DNA of 41,529 bases from a virus. Made by a program: the position numbers and the translations under genes. Below the pieces are notes generated by a model. That model was given only the letters and a program-made list of their open reading frames with translations, searched no databases and was not told where the DNA came from. The first letter of the stretch is position 1; each line of letters begins with the position of its first letter. Location of the stretch: the IMG/VR virus record IMGVR_UViG_3300028008_000032, positions 1 through 41,529 of that record. One strand, written 5' to 3'. Below are positions 32,090 to 41,529 of the stretch, in pieces.

Positions 32090-35000
32090 GTCTAATGTGT
32101 CAGTCCAAACTGGTGTAGCATCGTCATCTGCTGTGACTGTTAATACTTGGAAACTTACGCTAGTGTCGCTTGTACCTGCTGCATCTGTGACTTTCAACGG
32201 ATTAGCAACATCGCCGTATAGTATACCGTCTTCGGTAAATGTGCTTACACCTGTACCACCATACTGTACTTCTAAGTCGTTGTTTGTAAGTATAAGTGTT
32301 CCATCTATTGTGACATCGATTTCAAATGTTGTAGAACCGTTTACAGTGCCGCCTGTAAGTTTGTTTAGGTATCTGTTTTCAACATATGTTGCAACTGCCT
32401 TTTGCGTTGGAGCAGTGTTAAAGTCTTGTGTACCAATACTTGCAACTAAGTTTGCGTTATCGCTAACCTCTTTTAGTTCAACACCAACCGGAACACCGTC
32501 TCTAATAAACGGACCAACACTGGTTAGACCTGACAAGTCAATTTCGTTAGCATTAAGTGTAATAGCACCTGTTAGTGCGTTTACGCCAAAGAAATTACCA
32601 ACTCTGAAATTACCAATTTGGTCAACTGTACCACCAGCAAATACTCTACCTTGATTACGTTCAATAATCTCTTTTTCTGCTATAGCAGTACCGCCAAAGA
32701 ATGGAAGAGCGTTATATGTGACACCTGCACCAACATACTCAAATGCATGTCCACTTGTACTAATAGTACTAACATTGTACAATGCTGCTTTTTTGTCTTG
32801 GGTGACACTTGTTAATCCTGGGAAGATATTAACTTCAGCTACGCCACCAAATTCTGCATTTAGTGCATCAGTTGCTGTATCTGCAATAGTATCTTGTGCA
32901 GCTACTAATACATTTCTGATACTGTTATATACACTACTTCCTAGTTCGTGATTATGTGGTATTTCATGCCAACCAGCTGTACTATTTTCTAATACTGCCT
33001 GGCCAACTCTATCTACTAGTAATTCTATGCCTTGTCCAACTGTTATATCTGCATCGTCATTTGTTAAGAATACTTGGTTTTCTAAATTATTAAAGCTCTT
33101 TGTCACTGGAGTGTTTGCAGCAACTTGTTTCATAATATCACCTAAGTAAAAATATGAATATGCAGTAATATCACTTTGATTAGCATAGTTTGTGTTAGAA
33201 AGATTATTTAATATTGCTCCGCTATAATATGCTTCGCCTGCTCTACGTGATTGCTTGTTGCCTCCATACATAGTATCGTAAATGACTGCATCAATTATAT
33301 AACCAGTGTCACGTTTACATTTGTTTATGTTATAATCAAATCCTAGTATATTTGTGTTAATATAATCAATAGTACCATTTGCTATACTTGTTTTTGCAGA
33401 AAATAACTGACTAGCAGTAGTTCTTGTTAGCAACGGAAGCCAGCTGTAGTCAGCTTCTAATTCCGACGGAGTTCCAACTAGTGTTTGATTATCTACTGCA
33501 TCTTTTACAATACCAATTAGATTTTGTGCAGTTGTACTTTCAACTACAGTGCCGTATACTCCACCAAGTACTTGAGGTTGTGTATTACCTGCTTGTGGCG
33601 TGACAGCTATACCTTCAATGCAACTTTCTACTACACTTTGCAAGTGTGCATATGCTGCGACTGTATTATCTTTTTGCTCATCTGGTAGATAGTTAGCTGT
33701 TCCTAAGAAATAGGCTCTAGTTGCAATCAGTGTTGCAATGTTTCCTGTGTACAACAAATCGTATGCTACTGCATCAATAATTTGTCCAGTATCAGAACGA
33801 CACTTATCCTGATTGTACGAGAATGCATTGTAAGTTGTTTCTAGGAATGTAATTGTTCCTTCTACAATAGTTGACTTTTCTGTTTGTAGATTATCAATTG
33901 CACTTTGTGCGCCTGCTGTTGCCCATGTAGTATCTGGGTAAGTTATTTCAGGTAATTGATCTGTACCATTCTCAACAACGTCTTGTATAATTTGAAGCAA
34001 TGTTTCTGCTCTTGTGACTTCTGTTGCTGTAGATGCACTTGCTGCTGTGCTTTGAACTTCTACTGTTTGTTCAGGATCGCTTACTGATACATCTAGTAAA
34101 ACACTACCTAGTAATGTTTTTACCCATCCCAATGCTTGTGCTGTTTCAGTTTGTTGTCCAACAACTTGGCTTGAAGCACCAACATAATAACTCTGTGCTG
34201 CTTGATATGTAGCTGCATTACCGCCATATAAAATATCATAAGTTAATGCATCTACAATATATTTTGTATCTCTATTACATCTTACGCTATCAAATGTAAA
34301 GTTTCTTGTAAATGTATAGTTGATATAATCAATTACACTATTTTGCAACGAAGCTTTACTATCTTGTAGTAGAGCAAAGTCATCTTGTAATTGCTGAGTT
34401 GTCCAAGTAAGGTCTGTATTGTCATCTGCAGGAAGAACACTTATGTCTTCTGAATTAACAACATCTTCTACATATTGGATCAAGCTATCTGCAACTGCTG
34501 CTGTTATAACACCTGCTGTTCCTGTTGTGACATCTTGACTAATGCCAGTTTGTTCTAATGTACCGTGTGCAATGTTTTGAATAACATCTGATGCTACATT
34601 TGCAAGTTCTGCATATGCTGCAACTGTTGCTGCTTTTTGTCCGGTACCTAACTGACTTGTTGCGCCTACATAATAACTTTCTGCTGCCTGTTTACTTGCT
34701 AAATTTCCAGGATACATAATATCATAACAAATAGCATCAACTATGTACCTTACATCTCTTGCGCATTTGTCTTCATCGTAAACTAAACTTGGATTGTTGT
34801 TTGTCACAAAGGCAGTAGTTTCTATTGCTAGGAATTCTCTGTTAAGTTGCAATTGTGTCACTGCAAGTTGATTGTTAGCATTAATACCGCTATCAGGAAA
34901 TACAATTGTATCTGCTGCTGTATCAGTGCTTACTACACCATTGTTAATAATATCTAAGATTTCGTTGAAACCTGCTTTAGCTCTGCTTCTAAACAATCCT

Positions 35001-38000
35001 GATAATCTAAATAGTTCTTCGTCAATTCTATCTCTTAAATATTCAATTGCTTTTACAGTTTGTAAATTCTGACCGCTTAGTACATACGAACTGTTTGCAC
35101 GTTGATATGCAAGCCCAGCTGTCACACTATTGTAGTTGGTTCCGATAGCTGCATCATAAGACACTGCATCAATCATAATGCCAACATCTCTTTCACATTT
35201 TGCTTGATCGTAAATAAATGATTGGAAGTTATTAGCAATAAAGATCGAAACATTTTCTTTTAGTGTTTCTTTATTGCCTTTGATTGTATTATAGCCTTGC
35301 TGTCTTTCTGATGCCGACCAACTAATGACTGGCATTTGTATTGCAGGAAGGCTATCTAAGTTGCCTGATCTAATTACATCTTCGATAATTTGTACTAAGC
35401 CTTCGGCATCATCTGATTCAGTTGAACTTGCAGGCGTTCCGGCTGTATCTTGCGATAAAGCATTAGCAGGAGTTTTTACAACGCTGGCTTCGATAACAAT
35501 ATCACCAATGATGTCTTTTAATCTTGCATATGCATCTGCTGTTGCTGCTTCTTCGCTTGGGCTTCCTAATTGGCTTACACCATCTACAAAGTAGCTGTTA
35601 GCTACAGTTGTAGTTGCACTGTTGCCACCATATAAAATGTCATGACATATAGCATCAACAATGTATCCTACATCTCTTTCGCACTTTGCACTATCATATG
35701 TCAGACTTGGAAAGTTAACTGCAATCCATTCTGTGATTTCGCTAACAATAAAAGATTTGTTAGCAATAAGTTGATCTTTTGCTTCAACGGCATTAGTTGT
35801 TGGTAATGTGCCAGGAGTAGGAAATACTAGTGCATCAGCTGATGCATCTGTGCTGATTACACCATTATCTAAAATATCAATCACTTCGTCTATTGCTGCA
35901 TTTGACAAAGGTTCAACTGCATCAGTAAGTCCTAAAGTGATTATTTGTTTTTTAAGTTCACGCAACGATGCAAGTGTTTGTATTTTTTGTGTATCTTGTA
36001 AAACTGCATTACTTGCCCTTTGATAAGCTAGTCCTGCTGTGACACTGTTGTAATTTGTGCCTAATGCAATGTCAAGTGCAACAGCATCTGCAATCAGTCC
36101 AATATCTCTTTCGCACTTAATTCTATTGTAAGTAAAGTTTTCAAAGTTGTTTTGTATAAACGACACTGCTTCTGCTGCAAGGAAGTCTCTGTTATTTTGA
36201 AGTTGTGCTTTTGCAGCAATAACTCCTGCACTTGCACCAGTTGGATCAGTAAATGTTAGCGGATCGGCACTAGTATCAGTACTTACTACTCCGTTGTTTA
36301 GAATATCAACAACTTCATCAAAACTTGCTTCAACTGCTGTTTGTGTAGTAGCATCGGTTTGTGTTGCAATACTTGCTTCGCCTTTTGCATAATTAATTGC
36401 TGCGGAAGTTTCAGCTAATTGATCAGCTACAACTTTAGTACTATTTGCTCTTTGATAAGCTAAACCATTTGTCACTGCATTATAGTTTGTTCCTAGTAAT
36501 GCATCGTAGCCTGCACCGTCAATAATAAGACCAGTGTCTCTGCGACACTTTGCTTCGTCGTATGTAAAGTTGTTTGCATTGATATAGCCAATTACGTCTT
36601 CTTGCAAGAATTCACGGTTTAGAACCAATTGAGAGTGTGCATTTATCAATGCGGCAGAAGCCGGACCCGGAGTTGGGTATAAGTTGCCTTCGCTTGGTGT
36701 TTGGTCAAACTCAATAATGTTTAATATGTCATCAAACAAATTGCTTACTGTTGTTTGGAAGATAACATCTCTACTCGATGCTTCTACTGTAAGTACTTTA
36801 GCATACCTTAATGCAACAATTGTTGCTGGTTTTTGTTCAGTATTTAGATATGCAACGTTTGCTCTTTTATACGCTAAACCTGCTGTAATACTATGATGAT
36901 TAGTACCAACTTGTGCATCTCTGTAAATAGCATCAACAATGTAGCCTACGTCTCTCTTACATTTTTCAGTATTGTAAGTTAGTGTAGGATTGTTAGTAAG
37001 ATTGTAATCAATTGCTAAACCAACATTATTTGACACTTGAGAAAGTATTTCTGTATGTGCAGCAACCTGCGGAATTGGTTCATCGTCAATTACCGGATAT
37101 GTTTTTGTAGCTAAGTTTGTAAATGCTTGTTCGTTAATTACTAGTTCTAAGTTTTGTATTAGTCCGGCAATGATTGTTGCTTCTACTTGAGTAGCATCAT
37201 CACTTGTAAAGTCTTGTGATTCAGTATTTCCTGCTGTTGCAGTCACAGTTAGACTTCTTATAATACGCTGTAAAATAAATCTGATTCTTGCAAAGCCATC
37301 TTCGATAGCTGCAATTTCTGTTGTTGTAAAGTTTGACCAAGTCACCGAATTGAAAATATATGTAGTTTCTTGTACAGTTGCACTATTGCCACCATATACT
37401 ACATCATAGCTGAGTGCATCTACTAGATTCTCTAAATATGCTGTCCATTCAGCTGTGTCTAATGTAATAGTATCGCTTGCAGAATTTACATATGCAAACC
37501 ATTCTGCTGTAATATAAACTTTGTTAGCTTGTAAATGATCTTTTGCATCTATACCGTTTTGTCCTGAGCCAACTGATGCAGGATATGTTGATACTATTCC
37601 GGCACTATCTCCGTCATCAACAACATTTTTAAGTATATTAAATGTTTCATTTACCGCAGCAGTAGATGGACCATTTGCTTGCACATTTAGTAATGCTCCA
37701 AACAATTGGTTCAAATATTCAAAACTCGAAAGGAACATACTTCTATAACGTGGTCTAACTGTAAATTCTTGTGCTTGTCTTACTACATTGTGATTACTAC
37801 CATGTGCAACGTAATATGCCATTTCGGTTAGTAGTTGTGTTAGTTCTGTTGTGTAAGTAGCTTGATTATAACTTAACTCTGTAAACTGATCATTAATATA
37901 AGCAGTGAGCTCGTTTATAATAAAATCTCTATTTGCAAGAATGTTATCCTTTGCTTCGATAATTTCGCCGTCGATTACACTTAAATCGTTTAAACTATCA

Positions 38001-39664
38001 GCTAAGTCTGAACCTAAGTATTCAGTTGAACTACTATCGCCTGCGTTTAATGTATCAACAATTACTGCAAATCGTGCATCAATTTCTTCTTTCATTGCAA
38101 GATTATCAGTTAATGCTTTCATCTCGTCACGTGTAGCTTCAATACCGTAAATAGTAGGTGCTAACTGATCTAAAATAACTTTTCTACTTGTGCTACGTAA
38201 ATAACTCGTAGCAGCCGCAGTTGATTGATAATATGTTCCAAACACAATATCACTAGTCACTGCATCAATAATTCTTTTAATATCACGTTTGCAAGTTTCA
38301 ACATTATAATTAAACGGATTAACTGTGACATCGCCGGAAGTGATATAATAATACTGCTCATCGCCTTCAAATTTAATAATACTACCAGTTTGTGGTTTAT
38401 CTGTTAAACTTGCAAGTTCAATGATACTGTTTGTTCTCAAGTTAACATCTGCTGTAGCATCAACACTTGCGCCGCCACCAACAAATCTAACTTGTGGAAT
38501 TTCTGTATATCCGCTACCACCGTCGATGATACTAACAGCCGAGACAGTTCCTGTGGTAAAATCAACTTGTGCAGTACCAGTAGCTGTTGTACCTCCTGCG
38601 CCTAGTGGCGGATCAAATACAACTGTTGGAATTCCTGTGTACCCTAGTCCAGTAAAATCTAATGTCACACTTGCTACTTTTGAAAAGTAGCTTTCAGTAG
38701 GAACTGCTGTTGTGTAAGCAATCGGATAAAAGCCATCTGCAACAACACCTTCGGTACCAAAGTCACTAACACTGTTTGAAATACTTAGGTAGCCACCTTT
38801 GGTAGCTAAGAACCCTACACTACAAAAAACTGAGAAGCAACTAACAATTTGTGTATAACCAAAGTTGGTAATATGGAAGCCAATTCCGCCTTGTGAAATT
38901 TGTGTAAATGCGTCTGCAACGAATGAAAACACTAGCGATGCAGGATCATATTTGTCTCCATCGACTAGAATACCGCCGCCGCCTCCGTCTATATTAACTT
39001 GTTTTTCAAATGGCAAACTTGAATTGTCGTCTAGTGTTAATGGTCTTGCACTTGGCTCAATGCCTTCAATTTGTACAGTTTCAAATGGTATAAATTCTGT
39101 ACCATCATTCAACCAAGGACCATTCATGTTAGTACAGTTTTGTACATAAGGTGATGTAGTGACCAATGCACCAGGACGTATTTGAGCACAATATGCCGGA
39201 GCACGTAATCCTCTAAATGTCATTTGGAAAAGATAACAACCGTTGCCCATAAAGAACAAATCATCTGTAGGATTTTTTGGAAAAACTCTTGTATTACGTA
39301 ATTCGCCTTGTCCTGAAACAGTCACAAAATCGTTTAGTGTGATAGGGTTATTTTCATAATAATCGCCTGGAGCAACTATAATTAAACTACCTGCCGGAGC
39401 AACTTCCGATGCTCTTTTAATACTAGCAAAAGCGCCATTTCTGTCTGCGCTTGCGCCGTCGTTATCATCACTTCCGTCTTCTGTCACATAATAAACATTT
39501 CTAGTTTTAGGACCAGATGCTTCGCCATCGACAATTACATCTGCGTTTATCTTAAACTGTTTCCCCTCATCGAGGTTCATTTCCATATTACCGTCGGCTG
39601 TTAAGATAAATGTATTATCTCCAACCTTTCTACTATGTATCGACTGTCTTTTTATAAAACTCAT
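32075..39664 (-). CDS. Giant fibre-type protein with KCxRD helical array (2529 aa)
   Basis: Second giant adhesin. Residues 1-55 are an attachment-like start (MSFIKRQSIHSRKVGDNTFI, then a DGNMEMNLDEG stretch). Residues about 55-330 are a pectin-lyase-like beta-helix (VYYVTEDGSDDNDGASADRN, IVAPGDYYENNPITL, VSGQGELRNTRVFP). Residues about 450-2200 hold about twelve helical modules with the core F-x-Y-[DN]-x-x-K-C-x-R-D-x-x-x-I-[IV]-D-A. Near 2320 a YNALPFFGG joint and a GRVFAGGTVDQIGNFRVGNF motif match the other giant fibre. The C-terminus is short and beta-rich and has no S74 domain. The ATG directly follows the previous stop (TAAATG). Likely a long fibre or whisker whose length is set by the module array (inference). 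Confidence 0.92.
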   Translation of the reverse strand: MSFIKRQSIHSRKVGDNTFILTADGNMEMNLDEGKQFKINADVIVDGEASGPKTRNVYYVTEDGSDDNDGASADRNGAFASIKRASEVAPAGSLIIVAPGDYYENNPITLNDFVTVSGQGELRNTRVFPKNPTDDLFFMGNGCYLFQMTFRGLRAPAYCAQIRPGALVTTSPYVQNCTNMNGPWLNDGTEFIPFETVQIEGIEPSARPLTLDDNSSLPFEKQVNIDGGGGGILVDGDKYDPASLVFSFVADAFTQISQGGIGFHITNFGYTQIVSCFSVFCSVGFLATKGGYLSISNSVSDFGTEGVVADGFYPIAYTTAVPTESYFSKVASVTLDFTGLGYTGIPTVVFDPPLGAGGTTATGTAQVDFTTGTVSAVSIIDGGSGYTEIPQVRFVGGGASVDATADVNLRTNSIIELASLTDKPQTGSIIKFEGDEQYYYITSGDVTVNPFNYNVETCKRDIKRIIDAVTSDIVFGTYYQSTAAATSYLRSTSRKVILDQLAPTIYGIEATRDEMKALTDNLAMKEEIDARFAVIVDTLNAGDSSSTEYLGSDLADSLNDLSVIDGEIIEAKDNILANRDFIINELTAYINDQFTELSYNQATYTTELTQLLTEMAYYVAHGSNHNVVRQAQEFTVRPRYRSMFLSSFEYLNQLFGALLNVQANGPSTAAVNETFNILKNVVDDGDSAGIVSTYPASVGSGQNGIDAKDHLQANKVYITAEWFAYVNSASDTITLDTAEWTAYLENLVDALSYDVVYGGNSATVQETTYIFNSVTWSNFTTTEIAAIEDGFARIRFILQRIIRSLTVTATAGNTESQDFTSDDATQVEATIIAGLIQNLELVINEQAFTNLATKTYPVIDDEPIPQVAAHTEILSQVSNNVGLAIDYNLTNNPTLTYNTEKCKRDVGYIVDAIYRDAQVGTNHHSITAGLAYKRANVAYLNTEQKPATIVALRYAKVLTVEASSRDVIFQTTVSNLFDDILNIIEFDQTPSEGNLYPTPGPASAALINAHSQLVLNREFLQEDVIGYINANNFTYDEAKCRRDTGLIIDGAGYDALLGTNYNAVTNGLAYQRANSTKVVADQLAETSAAINYAKGEASIATQTDATTQTAVEASFDEVVDILNNGVVSTDTSADPLTFTDPTGASAGVIAAKAQLQNNRDFLAAEAVSFIQNNFENFTYNRIKCERDIGLIADAVALDIALGTNYNSVTAGLAYQRASNAVLQDTQKIQTLASLRELKKQIITLGLTDAVEPLSNAAIDEVIDILDNGVISTDASADALVFPTPGTLPTTNAVEAKDQLIANKSFIVSEITEWIAVNFPSLTYDSAKCERDVGYIVDAICHDILYGGNSATTTVANSYFVDGVSQLGSPSEEAATADAYARLKDIIGDIVIEASVVKTPANALSQDTAGTPASSTESDDAEGLVQIIEDVIRSGNLDSLPAIQMPVISWSASERQQGYNTIKGNKETLKENVSIFIANNFQSFIYDQAKCERDVGIMIDAVSYDAAIGTNYNSVTAGLAYQRANSSYVLSGQNLQTVKAIEYLRDRIDEELFRLSGLFRSRAKAGFNEILDIINNGVVSTDTAADTIVFPDSGINANNQLAVTQLQLNREFLAIETTAFVTNNNPSLVYDEDKCARDVRYIVDAICYDIMYPGNLASKQAAESYYVGATSQLGTGQKAATVAAYAELANVASDVIQNIAHGTLEQTGISQDVTTGTAGVITAAVADSLIQYVEDVVNSEDISVLPADDNTDLTWTTQQLQDDFALLQDSKASLQNSVIDYINYTFTRNFTFDSVRCNRDTKYIVDALTYDILYGGNAATYQAAQSYYVGASSQVVGQQTETAQALGWVKTLLGSVLLDVSVSDPEQTVEVQSTAASASTATEVTRAETLLQIIQDVVENGTDQLPEITYPDTTWATAGAQSAIDNLQTEKSTIVEGTITFLETTYNAFSYNQDKCRSDTGQIIDAVAYDLLYTGNIATLIATRAYFLGTANYLPDEQKDNTVAAYAHLQSVVESCIEGIAVTPQAGNTQPQVLGGVYGTVVESTTAQNLIGIVKDAVDNQTLVGTPSELEADYSWLPLLTRTTASQLFSAKTSIANGTIDYINTNILGFDYNINKCKRDTGYIIDAVIYDTMYGGNKQSRRAGEAYYSGAILNNLSNTNYANQSDITAYSYFYLGDIMKQVAANTPVTKSFNNLENQVFLTNDDADITVGQGIELLVDRVGQAVLENSTAGWHEIPHNHELGSSVYNSIRNVLVAAQDTIADTATDALNAEFGGVAEVNIFPGLTSVTQDKKAALYNVSTISTSGHAFEYVGAGVTYNALPFFGGTAIAEKEIIERNQGRVFAGGTVDQIGNFRVGNFFGVNALTGAITLNANEIDLSGLTSVGPFIRDGVPVGVELKEVSDNANLVASIGTQDFNTAPTQKAVATYVENRYLNKLTGGTVNGSTTFEIDVTIDGTLILTNNDLEVQYGGTGVSTFTEDGILYGDVANPLKVTDAAGTSDTSVSFQVLTVTADDDATPVWTDTLDGGSF
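33290..38320 (-). repeat. Array of KCxRD modules in the 2529-aa fibre
   Basis: Module cysteines sit at residues 458, 902, 1040, 1184, 1328, 1490, 1634, 1796, 1955 and 2116, plus two degenerate copies lacking Cys between 458 and 902. Spacings are 138, 144, 144, 162, 144, 162, 159 and 161. Modules with 'GTNYNSVTAGLAYQRA' are followed by the short step. Modules with 'YGGNxAT...A..YYxG' are followed by the long step. Confidence 0.85.
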
Positions 39665-39997
39665 TTAAACTTCCAAAAAACTCAATGTTGCTGATAATAC
39701 TGTTGGTGAAGCACCGACACATACTACTGTGTCGCCATCTTCTAATATCAGTCTTTCTGCTGAAAAAGTAAATGTATCAGCACCGTCAATCGGCAAATCG
39801 TTGATAATACGATTAGCATCCGATTTTGATTGACCATTAGGTATAACATGAATATCAACTTTAGTATTGTTTGTACCGGCGCCATCATCAATGCCGTTGT
39901 TGCAAACAATAATTGTTGTTAGTGCATATTTTTTTCCAGCAGGAACAGTGACTAGAGTTGTATCCGTTGTAAGTATATTTGCGTTTACTATTGCCAT
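39665..39997 (-). CDS. 110-aa conserved virion-type protein
   Basis: Function unknown. A compact beta-rich protein: MAIVNANILTTDTTLVTVPA, then a KYALTTIIVCNNG strand, then DIHVIPNGQ, then a glycine-poor end ERLILEDGDTVVCVGAS. This looks like a small beta-sandwich of the type found beside fibre genes in marine T4-like phages. It has AAGGA before the ATG. Its stop abuts the ATG of the 2529-aa fibre, so the two are probably made in register. It may be a fibre attachment or capping protein (inference). Confidence 0.8.
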   Translation of the reverse strand: MAIVNANILTTDTTLVTVPAGKKYALTTIIVCNNGIDDGAGTNNTKVDIHVIPNGQSKSDANRIINDLPIDGADTFTFSAERLILEDGDTVVCVGASPTVLSATLSFLEV

Positions 39998-40006
39998 CTT
40001 TATTCC

Positions 40007-41053
40007 TTAAAATATAATACTGTATAGCAGTGCTTTGTTTCTGCTAACAAATTCGTCTTGTGTGCCATCTTGATTGTAAAAATATAATCCGGTTCCGCCG
40101 TCTCCTAGTGATTTACTATAAATTGTAACACCTTCTGCTGGCGAAGTTAATGGATCAGATTCGAGCATAAAGTTCTGCCAACCATCGATTTGCACTTGTC
40201 CAGTTCCGCTACCGCGCAATCTAATATTACTATTAATACTACTAGTTGTAATAACAGGAATATCACCCGGATCGTTAATCAAGCGTAGTGTACCAAATTC
40301 TACTCTACTATCAAAAAAGTTTGTAAAATTTGTTCCATCTAATGTGATAACAACTTTAGTATCTCCGCCGTCGATATCAGCATCAAATACTTCTACACTA
40401 CTATCATCTTTTTCAATTTTAGATTGGAAGAAGTAATTATGATAACTGTCTACATATTCAACAACACCTGTAGCATTTACAAGAGCATCTTCTTTACCGG
40501 CGTTTATTGCTCCAGCAAGGAAATTTATTTCTAAATCTGTAGGATCTTCTGAATTATATTGCCAAATTTGACGTTCGTAAGTTGTTGTGTTAGATGCAAC
40601 AACAACACCACTACCTTGTCCTATTAAATATAAATCTTCATTAGTATCAGTTATAATACTACTTGCGTGAATACCTTTATATTCGCCGTTTCCTAAACCA
40701 ATAAAGAATGCTCCTGGGTCTACACCTCCGGAATCAATTCCGTTTAAATCTTCATCAAAGAAGATTCTTGCATCAATTGCTGCACCGCCTCTGCCGATAA
40801 TTAAACCGGCCGAACGATCGTATCCATCTAATAAGTCACTAATACCGCCAACAGTTTCATTTTTATTAATTGTAAATGTTTTGTCAGCAATTGCAACTTC
40901 TGTAGATTCAATAGTAGTAGTTTCCCCAAAGACATCTAAGTCTCCAGTAATTTTTACTTTACCGTTAGTACCTGTATCAAATACAATCTCACCGTCTTCG
41001 TTGATTTGTATTGTATACTTGTCTACTCCTAAGCGATTAAAACGTTCGGCCAT
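40007..41053 (-). CDS. 348-aa fibre-like structural protein
   Basis: Probably a virion surface protein. The N-terminal part (YTIQINEDGEIVFDTG) and the segment at about residues 33-63 (VKITGDLDVFGETTTIES, then an AIADKTFTIN stretch) match a module in the 3214-aa fibre (GDLTINGTTTTLDTTT, IVEDKNIELG). A glycine-rich middle part (AGLIIGRGGAAIDARIFFDE) and a C-terminal FYNQDGTQDEFVSRNK follow. An AAGGA Shine-Dalgarno is eight bases before the ATG, just after the previous stop. The specific role is unknown. Confidence 0.8.
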   Translation of the reverse strand: MAERFNRLGVDKYTIQINEDGEIVFDTGTNGKVKITGDLDVFGETTTIESTEVAIADKTFTINKNETVGGISDLLDGYDRSAGLIIGRGGAAIDARIFFDEDLNGIDSGGVDPGAFFIGLGNGEYKGIHASSIITDTNEDLYLIGQGSGVVVASNTTTYERQIWQYNSEDPTDLEINFLAGAINAGKEDALVNATGVVEYVDSYHNYFFQSKIEKDDSSVEVFDADIDGGDTKVVITLDGTNFTNFFDSRVEFGTLRLINDPGDIPVITTSSINSNIRLRGSGTGQVQIDGWQNFMLESDPLTSPAEGVTIYSKSLGDGGTGLYFYNQDGTQDEFVSRNKALLYSIIF

Positions 41054-41064
41054 TTAGCTAGTCC

Positions 41065-41523
41065 TTATGCGTCTTCAGTGAAATCGTCGTCATCTAAGTT
41101 ATCAACGTCATCTGCACCAGCTTCTTCAACTTGTGCTGCGCCGTCTACTAGTGATGTACTAAAGTTCCATGCTACACTTTTGCCGTCATACAAATTTGTG
41201 CCTGTACCACTTGGTGCTGATAAAGTAACTTTACGTCCAGCAATTTTACTTACTGTGTATGTTTCTTCGTCGTCCATTTTGAATGAAATAGCCATTTCAC
41301 CTGCTGTTAGTGCTGCTGGTAATTTACCAGTTGTTAGTACACAAGTGTGTACAGTATCAGCTGCTCCTGTTTCTGAGCATACAAAAGTTTTTGAACCTTT
41401 TTGCTTTACAATAAATCCTTCTTTAACGGCTGTACCGTTATGAAAGTTAACTTTGATTTCGTCGCCTGCTCCTGGGCCAGTTGTGGCATCAGCAAACAAT
41501 CTCTTATTAAGTGGTCTTCCCAT
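41065..41523 (-). CDS. 152-aa conserved virion-type protein
   Basis: Starts MGRPLNKRLFADATTGPGAG, an opening I recall from uncharacterised structural proteins of T4-like cyanophages. The core is beta-rich (GFIVKQKGSKTFVCSE, CVLTTGKLPAALTAGEMAIS, TYTVSKIAGRKVTLSAPSG). The last 20 residues are strongly acidic. The ATG is only 6 bp from the window edge, so its ribosome binding site and promoter cannot be seen. First gene of the minus-strand run leading to the giant fibres. Confidence 0.8.
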   Translation of the reverse strand: MGRPLNKRLFADATTGPGAGDEIKVNFHNGTAVKEGFIVKQKGSKTFVCSETGAADTVHTCVLTTGKLPAALTAGEMAISFKMDDEETYTVSKIAGRKVTLSAPSGTGTNLYDGKSVAWNFSTSLVDGAAQVEEAGADDVDNLDDDDFTEDA

Positions 41524-41529
41524 TTTTTT

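Noticed and set aside
23003-39149. Numerous plus-strand open frames of 60-185 codons across the giant fibre genes
   Set aside because: They lie antisense to clear long coding genes, lack ribosome sites and have compositions expected from the complement of fibre codons.
1-41529. tRNA genes, integrase, insertion sequences or replication origin
   Set aside because: No cloverleaf-like sequence, transposase, inverted terminal repeats or iteron cluster was recognised on reading both strands.

Overview
This AT-rich window is a stretch of the late (virion assembly) region of a marine T4-like myovirus, of the broad group that includes T4-like cyanophages and pelagiphages. The evidence is a set of recognisable T4-type proteins: gp4 (head completion), gp13 and gp14 (neck), gp15 (tail completion), gp16 and gp17 (terminase), gp18 (sheath) and gp19 (tube). 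There are also many copies of a T4-type late promoter box (NATAAATA) and fibre proteins with a marine T4-like look. The sequence alone does not identify the host. No tRNA, integrase, CRISPR array or insertion sequence was seen. There is no gene-free stretch longer than about 120 bases.

Layout, read along the minus strand from the right end. (1) 41523-39665: three small virion-type proteins. (2) 39664-22321: two giant fibre or adhesin genes of 2529 and 3214 aa, about 41% of the window. The first carries an array of alpha-helical 'KCxRD' modules; the second has three such modules and ends in a self-cleaving S74 chaperone. (3) 22239-18485: a 60-aa structural protein, an unknown 124-aa protein, a GT-A glycosyltransferase, and an 868-aa protein built of about seven tandem modules related to the GT-A fold. 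(4) 15217-18504: a plus-strand island with gp14, gp15 and a Nudix hydrolase. (5) 15179-12851: gp13, an SGNH hydrolase and a dNMP-kinase-like enzyme. (6) 12767-7051: sheath gp18, tube gp19, a second tube-like protein and a small conserved protein. (7) 7051-1: gp4, a 2OG-Fe(II) oxygenase, gp16, two proteins with possible capsid-targeting N-termini (one with a peptidoglycan-binding domain), TerL gp17, and a large protein cut by the window edge.

The products fit together as head filling and closure (gp16, gp17, gp4), neck and tail completion (gp13, gp14, gp15), contractile tail (gp18, gp19) and host recognition (giant fibres). A few enzymes could modify fibres, host surface or nucleotides. Many genes overlap by TAATG or ATGA, indicating translational coupling. 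Compared with T4, gp13 diverges from gp14-gp15, gp16 is separated from gp17, and gp18-gp19 lie upstream of gp16-gp17.

The most striking non-coding signal is that promoters fall into two classes. In one class (gp16, the 185-aa gene, gp18, gp19, gp13) the late box lies 17-32 nt before the ATG, generally with a Shine-Dalgarno site between. In the other class (terL, the 425-aa tube-like gene, gp14, less clearly the left-edge gene, and the kinase from a near-consensus sigma70 promoter) the promoter lies only 4-7 nt before an ATG that has no Shine-Dalgarno. That geometry predicts leaderless mRNAs. gp13 and gp14 share one nearly palindromic bidirectional late promoter.
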